This document shows, in pieces, positions 6,817 to 13,361 of a DNA stretch of 13,361 nt. The notes below the pieces were generated by a model, which saw only the letters and a list, made by a program, of their open reading frames with translations, was not told where the DNA came from and did no database searches. The translations under genes and the position numbers were made by a program. This DNA comes from Pelagophyceae sp. CCMP2097. Its lineage: Eukaryota > Sar > Pelagophyceae. Within the stretch, counting starts at the first letter, position 1, and every line of letters begins with the position of its first letter. The stretch covers positions 1 through 13,361 of the forward strand of contig MU657516.1 of the NCBI GenBank assembly GCA_026770575.1, read 5' to 3'.

Positions 6817-6846
6817 GCGGGCTAGGGGGGGGGTATATTCACATGT
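6817..6846 (+). repeat. G-run direct repeat, copy 1
   Basis: gcgggctag plus a G-run (nine Gs) followed by tatattcacatgt. A second copy with a longer G-run lies at 7038-7070. Confidence 0.8.
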
Positions 6847-6899
6847 ACGGCGCGTGTACAGGACGAGCAGCCAAATTCGCATGCCAAGCGGAGTAGAAA

Positions 6900-6985
6900 C
6901 GTGAACGAGCAGGCTCGAACCCGCGACCTCATGCAAGACATTTGAACTGGAGGGCCCATCGGACGGGCGGCCTGGAGCCGCCCAC
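6900..6985 (-). other. tRNA-like sequence (B box) on minus strand
   Basis: On the minus strand 6930-6905 reads ggtcgcgggttcgagcctgctcg, a good RNA polymerase III B box and T-loop, preceded by cttgcatga as in some tRNA anticodon arms. No convincing acceptor stem, D arm or A box can be folded, and the T stem pairs poorly. It could be a tRNA-derived SINE head or a decayed tRNA. It lies between the two G-run repeats. Confidence 0.25.
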
Positions 6986-7037
6986 TGAAGACGGGCCCGA
7001 TCTTGGATGACCCATGCGATGTTTGTTTACAATCCTA

Positions 7038-7070
7038 GCGGGCTAGGGGGGGGGGGGTATATTCACATGT
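7038..7070 (+). repeat. G-run direct repeat, copy 2
   Basis: gcgggctag with a G-run of twelve, then tatattcacatgt. Matches 6817-6846 apart from run length. Confidence 0.8.
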
Positions 7071-7420
7071 GAGGCATGAGGATTTTTATTTATATCCCGG
7101 CAAGAGAGAACTGGAGAGGTGATGGCAATAAAGGTCGAGTGGGCCCAGAGGAGAGGGCGGACGGACGCCGCGAGTGGCGTACGCCGACCTGTCGTTGGCT
7201 TCCCCACTCACTGTGTGTAGTCACTTGAGTGGGTCCGTACTTGCAAAAGTCACATCACAGGCATGTCCCGTCGGCGGCTCAGTTCCGACGCTCGCAGCAT
7301 TTTCCCGCATTGGCGCGATGGCTGGCTAGTCCTTTCGAGCAAAGTGTGGGCGGGCGAGGGGCGTGGCCGATGTTTGGGTTGGAAGTGGTGCGCGGTGGAG
7401 AGGGGGAAGTAGTGCCCGCC

Positions 7421-7610
7421 GCGGTGCAGGTTGAGGCCGGGCGCCGGGTCCGCACGGCGCCATCGGGCGGCATGGGCACGAGCGGGTTCAGGCGGTGCAG
7501 GCCGAGGTCGAGCGCCGGGTCCGTACGACGCCGTCGGGCGGCATGGGCACGAGCGGGTCCAGGCGGTTCAGGTCGAGGCCGAGCGCCGGGTCCGCGTTGC
7601 GCCGGGCGCC
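7421..7610. repeat. 71-bp minisatellite, 2.7 copies
   Basis: Units start at 7421, 7492 and 7563 with gcggtgcagg or gcggttcagg. Each contains gcgccgggtccg and, in the first two, cgggcggcatgggcacgagcg. The 71-bp period is not divisible by three, so a long plus-strand frame across it is probably not a gene. Confidence 0.85.
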
Positions 7611-7743
7611 TAAGCGGTGAGGTAAAACGGCTGCAGGGAAAGGGCAAAACCGCCCCAGGGCCACGGGAGAGTTCGGGGTTTCGGGACTGCCCGGAGCACG
7701 TGCGCCTGGCTCCGGTGAACGAGGTCGCGAGGTGCGCCCGCGC

Positions 7744-8196
7744 TCAGGAGGCCGAGGTGCGGCGCTTGAGGTTGTCAGGAACAGTCATCGCTGTATTATC
7801 ATGCATGCCCATGTACGGCGCGTGCCCGGTCCCCGTCTTGGCGCACGCCTGGCACTCCGATGCTCTGACGCGCGGCGTGACGTGGTGGCAACTTTCGCGT
7901 TTCCCGCTAGGCTTCTTGTCGAGTCGGCTCGGGTTGAGGCCGCAGGTGCACGGAGCCATTGGCGCGGCGCACCGCCCGAGCCAGCCAGCGCCCGGCGCCG
8001 CCGGCGCCGAGGCCGCAGGCGTAGCCGCCGACGTCGCCGCCGCCATCGTCGCCGTGGCCGTCGGCAACGCGGTCGTCGCCGCAGGCAGCGGCTGTGCGGC
8101 AGCGGCTTGAGGCTGGCCGGCGTTGTTGTTGCCGTGGCCCGCGTGGATCGAGTGCATCTTCTTCACGCCGCTGCGTTGCTGGCTTTGGCCGCCCAT
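7744..8196 (-). CDS. Possible Ala/Pro-rich protein with Cys/His residues, 150 aa, unrecognised
   Basis: ATG at 8194-8196, stop at 7744. The first 25 residues are Gln/Asn/His-rich. Residues about 28-75 are an Ala/Pro/Thr low-complexity segment (overlapping GCC repeats). The last 70 residues contain CTCGLNPSRLDKKPSGKRE, CHH and ECQACAKTGTGH, a possible Cys/His metal-binding arrangement, then YMGMHDNTAM. I recognise no named domain. The overlapping plus-strand frames are long too, but they translate to Arg runs and are less protein-like. This could be an exon of a host gene or a zinc-binding element protein. No promoter or neighbour supports it. Confidence 0.35.
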   Translation of the reverse strand: MGGQSQQRSGVKKMHSIHAGHGNNNAGQPQAAAAQPLPAATTALPTATATMAAATSAATPAASAPAAPGAGWLGRCAAPMAPCTCGLNPSRLDKKPSGKRESCHHVTPRVRASECQACAKTGTGHAPYMGMHDNTAMTVPDNLKRRTSAS

Positions 8197-8340
8197 CCTA
8201 CAGCACGAAAGTCACTCGAGGTCCCAGAGATGCAATGGGCAACGCGTGACCATTCTAGACCTCACGGGGGTTCGTTAAGGACGCTGGAGGAGGCACCTGG
8301 CGGACGAATTCGGCGCCGGAGCTGGCCAGGGTCGTGGCCA

Positions 8341-8380
8341 AAGATGGCCAAAGATGGCCAAAGATGGCCAAAGATGGTCA
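8341..8380 (+). repeat. 10-bp tandem repeat, four copies
   Basis: Four head-to-tail units of aagatggcca, the last with one change. Confidence 0.9.
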
Positions 8381-8611
8381 AAGCAGAGATTGGCGATAGC
8401 CCCCCCCCTCTCGGACCGCCCCCTTGCCTCTTCCAAGAGCAGGCTCCTGTGGCCTTCCACGGGTCCCTCGAATTAAATCCCCCAAAACGGAAATTCCAGA
8501 GATAGCTACTGGCTTGATTGGATATTAGGCGAGTTAGAATGGGACGGACATTCCGGAAAGGATCGGTCCGTTGGCTAAATGTCCGTGAGGATCCATGCTC
8601 CCCCGTCTAAA
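8381..8611. other. No gene seen
   Basis: A C-run at 8400-8407 and a short inverted pair (acggacatt near 8,544 and aatgtccgt near 8,579). No frame is supported. Confidence 0.5.
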
Positions 8612-8687
8612 GCTGAAAGTTATCTAAATTTTAACGCTTTAAACGGCCTTTAAGACTGGAAATAAAGGAGTTATCTAGATTTTGAGG
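8612..8687 (-). repeat. Inner part of right arm of large inverted repeat
   Basis: Reverse complement of about 423-485 in the left arm, sharing tctagataactcc, atttccag, ttaaag and tttaaagc. It contains two copies of the dispersed TTTAGATAACT motif. It is separated from the outer part (9184-9330) by about 496 bp absent from the left arm. Confidence 0.65.
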
Positions 8688-8747
8688 ACCCGAAGGGTCC
8701 TTGCCGTTTAATCAACGTCAGTTTACGGCAAGGGCCCTTCGGGTCCT
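8685..8747. repeat. 23-bp hairpin with 17-nt loop
   Basis: aggacccgaagggtccttgc (from 8685) pairs with gcaagggcccttcgggtcct (ending 8747); the arms have one mismatch in 23. It sits exactly where the extra DNA in the right arm begins. No T-run follows, so a terminator is not supported. Confidence 0.85.
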
Positions 8748-8773
8748 TTGATTGAAGGATTACCAGGGGCAAT

Positions 8774-8820
8774 TTTGTCTGTCCGCCCTTCTGTCCTTCT
8801 GTCTGTCTGTCTTTCCACGG
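8774..8820 (+). repeat. Pyrimidine-rich CTGT microsatellite
   Basis: ctgtcc and ctgt units (ccttctgtccttctgtctgtctgtc). Low complexity. Confidence 0.7.
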
Positions 8821-8917
8821 GTAAATCCGCGAGGTTCCACCTTTGGGAAGAAAAGGGCAGCAACTCGGCCGATTCAGCGACTGGTGGTTGATGCGATTGC
8901 TAAAATCGGGAGTGGAG

Positions 8918-9052
8918 GTCGAGCAGGAGCCTAATTGGAATCATCATAGAAGAAGTTTTTGGTCACAGGTTCGAATCTGGTCGGCCGCAAAAAAAGGAAA
9001 AAAATAAAAAATAGCTCAATAAAAAATATAAAAAATAAAAAAATAGAGACAA
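8918..9052 (+). other. tRNA-like sequence with A-rich tail (SINE-like)
   Basis: agcctaattggaatc (8928-8942) resembles a tRNA A box and D loop, and ggtcacaggttcgaatctgg (8961-8980) a B box and T loop. The spacing suits a tRNA of about 72 nt ending near 8,989. An A-rich tract with AAATAA-type runs follows immediately to about 9,052. The acceptor strands do not pair (cggccgc has no matching 5' strand) and the T stem has a mismatch, so this is not a working tRNA. A tRNA-derived SINE or retroposed tRNA fragment is more likely. It lies inside the extra DNA that splits the right arm of the large inverted repeat. Confidence 0.4.
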
Positions 9053-9183
9053 GGAGGATTTGAAGGTTCGGCGATTAGTTAAATAATTTTAATTATTTAC
9101 GTGGGCATTGCAATGGGATTTGCCTGTATCCTTCGCTCGAAGTCGGGTCCTCCGTGTGCCTCCGGCGCGCTCTTGTAATAAGA

Positions 9184-9330
9184 GGCCTCACTAAAAATAC
9201 CTCTTTCTCCGGGCCTTTAAATAGGCCTATTTAAAACTGAGTTCTGCTCGGATTTAAAACGAGTTTAGCGAGTCACTCGCGTGATGAGAGGTCGGATGCC
9301 ATGCAGATGGCCGAATTGCCGCCCGCGCCG
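9184..9330 (-). repeat. Outer part of right arm of large inverted repeat
   Basis: Reverse complement of about 272-420. It contains a perfect 20-bp palindrome, tttaaataggcctatttaaa, at 9216-9235 (one mismatch in the left arm). Confidence 0.75.
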
Positions 9331-9881
9331 ATGCCCGCGCCGGTGCCGGCGCCCGCGCTGATACCCGCGCCGCGCGGCGAAGTTTGAACGAAAGGCACAG
9401 CCGGGGTCGCTGGCGCGGGGCGCCGCTTACTGTAAAAGTGGTCGGCTCCTTCGGTGCCCGCGGCGTCGCCGCCGCGCGCAGCTCCGGCGGCGAGGCGCCC
9501 CCGCCGCCTTCCGGTGCGCTGTCTCGAAGTTCGGCTCAATTTATCGACGGGCCCGCGTGGTGGAGCGCGTCGCTGCACGCGTAAAGAATGGTGGTCCCGC
9601 CAGCCGCGTCGCGGCGGCGCCGCCGCCCGTCGCTTCGTGGGCCCGTCGCTTCCGACACCCGCGCCCGGCTGTGGGCCCGCCGGCCGAGGTTTGAGCGTCG
9701 GCGTTTTTGTATGCTTTTCCCTCTCGGGTCGATAACAAGGCGGCGCGGCGGCACTTTCGCTCGAAACTTCTGCCGACATCGCCCCCGCCGGCCCCGCCCC
9801 GCCGTCGCAGTATGAAGCGAATGCAACGCCGGCGCCGCGCTTGGCGCGCTGCGCCGCGGTTGCAAGGCTCCCCCGTCGCAC
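9273..9881 (-). CDS. Weak ORF, 202 aa, unrecognised
   Basis: Longest minus-strand frame of a GC-rich block where several frames on both strands are open. Most of it is Arg/Ala/Pro/Gly-rich. The last 60 residues contain VPFVQTSPRGAG, a Gly-Ala repeat from a 12-bp DNA repeat, and then NSAICMASDLSSRE at the stop. That terminal peptide is shared with the left arm of the large inverted repeat (ICM, V for A, SDLSSRE and stop). This is the only reason to suspect a once-coding 3' end. It may equally be chance. No domain seen. Confidence 0.2.
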   Translation of the reverse strand: MRRGSLATAAQRAKRGAGVAFASYCDGGAGPAGAMSAEVSSESAAAPPCYRPEREKHTKTPTLKPRPAGPQPGAGVGSDGPTKRRAAAPPRRGWRDHHSLRVQRRAPPRGPVDKLSRTSRQRTGRRRGRLAAGAARGGDAAGTEGADHFYSKRRPAPATPAVPFVQTSPRGAGISAGAGTGAGIGAGGNSAICMASDLSSRE

Positions 9882-9960
9882 CGCGACAGCGCTTTCGCTT
9901 CAAACACGACCTATATGGGACCCAGTCGCCGCCGTGGAGCCGCCGGAGGGCGTTCCCCAC

Positions 9961-10176
9961 GAGAGGCCAGTCAGCCGCGATAATGTCACTTCGGCATCCT
10001 GAAAATAGACATGATAAAATCGCCTTAAAGCAGCTTACATCTTTTTTGTCTTAAAATTTAAAACTTAGATAACTTTCGATTTTTGCGCTTAAAACCGAGT
10101 TTAAAACCCAGCTCACTTAAAATTTAGATAAATTTCAGCTTGAGTGAAACGGAGAAAACGGAATAAAGTAGCAGCA
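9961..10176. other. AT-rich spacer with two copies of the dispersed motif
   Basis: No gene. Copies of TTAAAATTTA...TTAGATAA at 10051-10079 and 10115-10138, with related ttaaaacc stretches between. Confidence 0.6.
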
Positions 10177-10326
10177 GTGCACTTCTAAGAGAACGAGTTG
10201 GAGTGCAAAAGTGCACTTCTGAGAGAACGAGTTGGAGTGCAAACGTGCACTTCTGAGATAACTAGTTGGAGTGCAAAAGTGCACTTATGAGAGAACGGGT
10301 TGGAGTGCAAAAAATGCACTTCTGAG
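10177..10326. repeat. 34-bp tandem repeat, four copies plus a partial
   Basis: Units start at 10177, 10211, 10245 and 10279, with a partial near 10314. Each reads gtgcacttctgagagaacgagttggagtgcaaaa with one to four changes. The first ten bases contain the self-complementary gtgcac. The array overlaps the 3' end of the copia-type frame, so the nominal last 15-20 residues of that frame are repeat-derived. It may lie in the element's 3' untranslated or LTR-proximal region. Confidence 0.9.
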
Positions 10327-10830
10327 TTTGCACATATAAGTGCCCGATAAGTCTGGCGACGTTGGGGCAAAAGTGATCGGTTGCTTCCGCTTTACAGTAA
10401 ATGTCAGCGACGTTGTCAGAGCGGTTAGCCCAGCGGTAAACGGCGTCTTTGTTATCAACGCTGGCGATGAGTAGGTTGAGAGAAATGCGGAGGTGCCGTA
10501 CATTCGGGCCAAGAATGCGCTTGCGAATCGTCTTGAGCGCCGTGCGGTTGTCGGCCCAAAGAACCGTCGGCGGAAGAGTCTTACCCGTCACTTGTGTAAT
10601 AAGTGAGCGACCGGCCTTAATCGCTTTAACCAAATGTGTCATTGCAGTCAGGCATGACATCTGAGTGTCAAAAGCTGTCGACGTCTAGCGGCGGCTCACA
10701 TCAAAGACCTTGGCGCCGTTCACAGAAATTACTCCTCCCGTGCGTGACAGCGCCAGTCCGCGTGCTCCCGCAGCCAGCTCGCTTGCGAGTGTCTCGTCCG
10801 CATATGCAGTAATCTTAAACGGCCTTTGAA
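10262..10830 (-). pseudogene. RNase H of copia-type element
   Basis: The frame, shifted from RT, starts with ITAYADETLASELAAGARGL (first catalytic Asp present) and continues with RTGGVISVNGAKVFDVSRR. TAG at 10685-10687 stands where the family has a conserved Gln (S-R-R/K-Q). It continues as TSTAFDTQMSCLTAM, where the family usually has S-T-x-E-A-E, so the catalytic Glu appears lost. WADNRTALKTI, VRHLRISLNLL and DNVADIYCKAEA follow the family. The end runs into the 34-bp repeats. Confidence 0.85.
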
Positions 10831-12162
10831 CCTCGACGAAAAAGTGATGCGCTGATTACGCACACCCATGAGGTAGCGAATCGTCTGTACAAGAGCGCGT
10901 GCATGCGTCGGTGCCCATACCTTGACGGCCGTGAGCAGCGAGTGCACTGACAATGCAATCTGTGGAAAGCATGCGCGCAAATACTGAAGAGATCCAAGTG
11001 TCTTCAGTGGGTCCAAAGGCCGTGGAGGAAAGCCGCCGGCCGAAATAGGATAAGCTGCGTCCGGATCAACCGACCATTTTGCGGGAAGTGGAGTCTCCGG
11101 GATGGCCGTAACTTCATTATAACCGACCAATTTAAGAAACGAATCCAGAGCCCGTCCCTGACTGAGTGAAATAGAGCCGTCCTCCGAGTAAGAAACTTCG
11201 ATCGCAGCAATGTCCGAAATCGTGTCTTGCCATGTCATGTCAAAACGCGCCGACAGCCGCTCGCGCACAGCCTGAACATGGTGTACAGCACCAGAGATCG
11301 GGCAGTCGTCGACGATTGAAAGTAATATAGTCGGCTTGGCATCAACCTCGGAGCGATAAAGAAAGCACGGATGATAATCCGACTGCACAAAACCAAGTTC
11401 TTTCGTGAGGAACGGAAAAAATGTCTCGAACCACCACCTACCTGATATGGGGTGTCCATCAACCGGCTTAATAACGTTGAAGAATACGTCATGAGCCTAA
11501 AAAGGCGGCTTGCCGTGAAATTTGCGGTCAAGATATCTCGAGAACCCAAAAACAGGACGCATCAGGACCCACATTGACTGCTCCAGCGCATCGCCCTGTA
11601 AATAAGCTGACACCGAATCGCCGCAGGTGCTACAGCCCGGCGCCGTGTGTCCAAAAGTGACCGTAAGCATAATGAAAAGGAAAACACAGTTCAAATCCGC
11701 CGCAGGCGAAGCATAGCGCGGTGTCGTACCCGTGACGTGTAGACCCTCCTGCTCTTCTGCGGAGCATAATGCTAGGTCGCTTGCCACTATAGTCGAACCA
11801 TCGACCGAGGCACGGACCTTTTTCCGGCCATCTCGGCGCGCCTTAAATGTGACGACCATGCGATGAATCTTTGCCAAGGGATCCACGTCGCATCGTCGGG
11901 CGACCTCGAGCGCGCCGTACGTCTTCAGCAGAGCAGTGTACTCCTTGTCGCACGCCTGAAACCAAGCATCGCCGTCCGGTCCCGACAGCGCCTCCTTTAG
12001 GTCCTTGGGATCACTAGAGTCTGCAGGCACGATCAAAGCACTTAGCATCGTCTCGGCGTCGAGGTGTGCCTCTTCCGGAAGCATTGCCAACGTCATACGA
12101 ACGACAGATCGAGCACGAGAGCACCAAGCTTTCGTGGATATCACAGCTGTGTCCTTAACGCC
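10831..12162 (-). pseudogene. Reverse transcriptase of copia-type element
   Basis: DPKDLKEALSGPDGDAW and ACDKEYTALLKTYGALEV (about 12,020-11,930) are the N-terminal RT region. GDSVSAYLQGDALEQSMWVL holds the first catalytic Asp (11617-11619). A TAG at 11497-11499 interrupts before VFFNVIKPVDGHPISGRWW and ELGFVQSDYHPCFL. The palm motif is LLSIVDDCPISG (about 11,320), with Ile in place of the usual Tyr/Phe of Y-x-D-D. It continues with ARFDMTW and YLRACFPQIALSVHSLLTAV and TIRYLMGVR, the standard copia RT tail. A frameshift near 10,830 ends the frame. Confidence 0.85.
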
Positions 12163-12165
12163 TTA

Positions 12166-12723
12166 CACAGAGAACGAGCCCATAATGCCGTGGGCCTCGT
12201 CGAGAAGAGGGGTCGGTGTAAAATCTGCCACGAAGAGGCCGCTTTGGAAGGGCACCTCGATTTCTGCTCTCGACACGTCTCGTAGCGCTGTCTCGATAGT
12301 ATGCGAGGACGCAAAAGTCGGCTTGTACTTCATTCGGCCGAGTGTGCAGCACTGCCACGGTCCGTCTTCGATGTCATGTTCCACTGCCGGTAGACCGAGA
12401 CGCAATAGGCAGCCATCGACGCGTTTATCCGGCGCGTGTCCGAATATAAGGTGTGATCGGTGCTCGTTCAGTTTTAACCCTGTCATCAGAAGCGATGCAC
12501 CGGCATGTGCAAATGGCATAACCGACCGCATTCGGACGGCGCTGTTAGCAGACGCCGCGTCCCCTGACACCGCCCCCGGCGCCGTAATCGGCGTAAAGGA
12601 GCCCAGTGCATTTGAAATGACAAGCTAAATAGTCGCAGCTGCCGACAAAACAAGTGGTAATCGCGATGTGGGTATCGCCCGGTCCAGATTCAAATCGATT
12701 GCCGGTGTTAAAACCGGCTGCGA
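12166..12723 (-). pseudogene. Pre-integrase and truncated integrase of copia-type element
   Basis: After the TGA the frame stays open except for TAG 12625-12627. HRSHLIFGHAPDKR (near 12,462-12,420) and GPWQCCTLGRMKYKP (near 12,360-12,320) match the His/Cys pre-integrase pattern, though the second Cys of the usual C-x-x-C seems displaced. GLFVADFTPTP (D at 12223-12225) fits the first catalytic Asp of the integrase core. About 60 bases later the frame hits TAA and passes straight into the linker before RT. The region with the second Asp and the Glu, normally well over 100 residues, is absent. Deletion is the simplest explanation. Confidence 0.65.
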
Positions 12724-12726
12724 TCA

Positions 12727-13098
12727 CCGACTCTGAACCTTTAGCACATACGCCCGTCCGACGCGAAGTAAAGGTACGCATTTTCCATCCGGCATACGCA
12801 GGTGTGCATCCAAACCGGAGTGAAAAGATACACCCTGTTCCTCGAGCTGTGCCACTGCCAACAGTTTGTGCCGAATGTTTGGCACGATACAGGATGTTAT
12901 GTCGATGTCAACCGCCCCGTTAAATGTATCCACCGAAGCAAATTCCGTGCGAATTTCTAAAACCGTGTGAGCAGTGTCGTCAGCTACGGCAAACTTTGCC
13001 GAAAAATACGCTTTGCGGTCGTGTTACTGTTTCGATTCGACCATTTTACTAGGCTCTGGCCGAATATGGAAGTCTGCAGCAGAGTCGACTGTCCACAT
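12727..13098 (-). pseudogene. Aspartic protease segment of copia-type element
   Basis: MWTVDSAADFHI (13098-13063) corresponds to the retropepsin W-x-[IVL]-D-S-G-A motif. The Gly after DS is Ala here. The frame meets TAA at 13024-13026, then continues through FSAKFAVADDTAHTVLEIRT and IVPNIRHKLLAVAQLEEQGV (the usual region of the form N-x-L-x-V-x-x-L-x-x-x-G after protease) to TGA at 12724-12726. Same frame as the integrase and RT parts. Confidence 0.7.
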
Positions 13099-13361
13099 AA
13101 CTCGGCTTCATCTCCGACTTCATATGCTTCGCGTGCAATCGCAGCCGCATCTTCAAAAGACGGGCCAATGCCTGGTCTTAAACTGCATGTGGACGTGACC
13201 GTGAAGGCGCAGCCGAATAAAGACATCGCAGTTTTTACTGCCGTCGTAGCCCATGAGCGGCGCCCAAAGCTTGAAAACCAGCTAGACTCGGATTTCCCCG
13301 CAGTGATTTCAGTCGAAGCAATGTTCGACGCAGAGCCGCCCTTCGACGTTAAAACTCCGCC
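13096..13361 (-). pseudogene. Gag-end/linker frame of copia-type element, partial
   Basis: A frame open from the window edge to about 13,100 has Ser/Thr/Ala-rich composition and ends in a helical acidic stretch (FEDAAAIAREAYEVGDEAEL). It then gives way by frameshift to the protease frame. No zinc knuckle is seen here, so that part may lie beyond the window. Confidence 0.5.

Larger units (their letters stand above)
6721..7420. other. Non-coding stretch with G-run repeat and tRNA-like B box
   Basis: No supported gene. It holds two copies of a G-run motif, a tRNA-like box on the minus strand and a small GC hairpin (gggcggc 6965-6971 with gccgccc 6977-6983). Sequence from 7,080 to 7,420 is ordinary GC-rich DNA. 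Confidence 0.5.
10262..13361 (-). mobile_element. Ty1/copia-type retrotransposon polyprotein region, decayed, 5' end outside window
   Basis: The minus strand shows, from right to left, a gag-end or linker frame, a protease motif, a pre-integrase segment, the very start of the integrase core, RT and RNase H, in copia order (integrase before RT). Almost all of 12,933-10,831 is one frame interrupted by stops (TGA 12724-12726, TAG 12625-12627, TAA 12163-12165, TAG 11497-11499). Frameshifts lie near 13,100 and 10,830. No LTR pair is visible, because the element runs off the right edge and no LTR match was found on the left. Its higher sequence quality compared with the virus-like remnant suggests a later insertion or weaker decay. 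Confidence 0.85.

Noticed and set aside
7229..8110. 293-aa plus-strand ORF
   Set aside because: Crosses a 71-bp minisatellite whose period breaks the frame, and ends in a GCC-repeat-derived Ala/Val tract. No domain seen.
7732..8505. 257-aa plus-strand ORF
   Set aside because: Long Arg runs from GC repeats and a 10-bp satellite. Not protein-like.
8685..8747. Rho-independent terminator
   Set aside because: The hairpin is strong but has no following T-run, and the context is eukaryotic.
8918..8989. Functional tRNA gene
   Set aside because: A- and B-box-like sequences are present but the acceptor strands do not pair and the T stem is mismatched.
10177..10326. CRISPR-like array
   Set aside because: Units are head to tail with no unique spacers, so this is a plain tandem repeat.
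12005..12628. 207-aa plus-strand ORF
   Set aside because: Complement of the copia-type pre-integrase and RT region on the minus strand.

Overview
The window looks like repeat-dense nuclear DNA of a GC-rich unicellular eukaryote, most likely an alga. I saw no intact host gene, rRNA or CRISPR array. The content is layered mobile-element and virus-like debris: a decayed Ty1/copia-type polyprotein, a transposase-like fragment, a gag-like gene, tRNA-like sequences, many minisatellites and inverted repeats. Embedded in this is a sharply AT-rich block (about 1,740-4,740) carrying the remains of a polymerase-helicase gene of the kind found in polinton-like viruses and algal giant viruses. The species cannot be fixed from sequence alone.

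Layout. 1-294: two copies of a 149-bp GC-rich tandem repeat. 272-485: left arm of a large inverted repeat whose right arm lies at 8,612-9,330. 641-894: a separate foldback with two 118-bp arms. 877-1035: a small unrecognised ORF. 1438-5993: a probable composite element, with 25-bp terminal inverted repeats (1438-1462, 5969-5993) and 129-bp subterminal direct repeats (1540-1668, 5840-5968). Reading leftward from its right end it holds a gag-like gene (5777-4713, one in-frame TAG), a tandem-repeat junction (4555-4721), an alternating inverted/direct repeat block (3876-4370), and the broken polymerase-helicase gene (3825-1781, minus strand).

6189-6720 (minus) is a frameshifted fragment resembling the C-terminal part of a transposon protein. 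6720-7720 is non-coding, with a repeated G-run motif, a tRNA-like B box and a 71-bp minisatellite. 7744-8196 (minus) is a possible Ala/Pro-rich, Cys/His-containing ORF. 8500-9330 holds the right arm of the large inverted repeat, split by about 500 bp that include a 23-bp hairpin and a tRNA-like sequence with an A-rich tail. 9273-9960 is GC-rich with ambiguous ORFs. 10177-10326 is a 34-bp tandem repeat. From there to the right edge the minus strand carries a copia-type polyprotein with protease, pre-integrase, RT and RNase H segments, several stops, two frameshifts and most of the integrase core missing.

Nothing here forms a working pathway. The interest lies in the architecture: a virus-derived replication gene and a gag-like gene lie together inside one unit that has terminal inverted repeats and subterminal direct repeats. 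All homology statements come from reading motifs by eye and no search was run.
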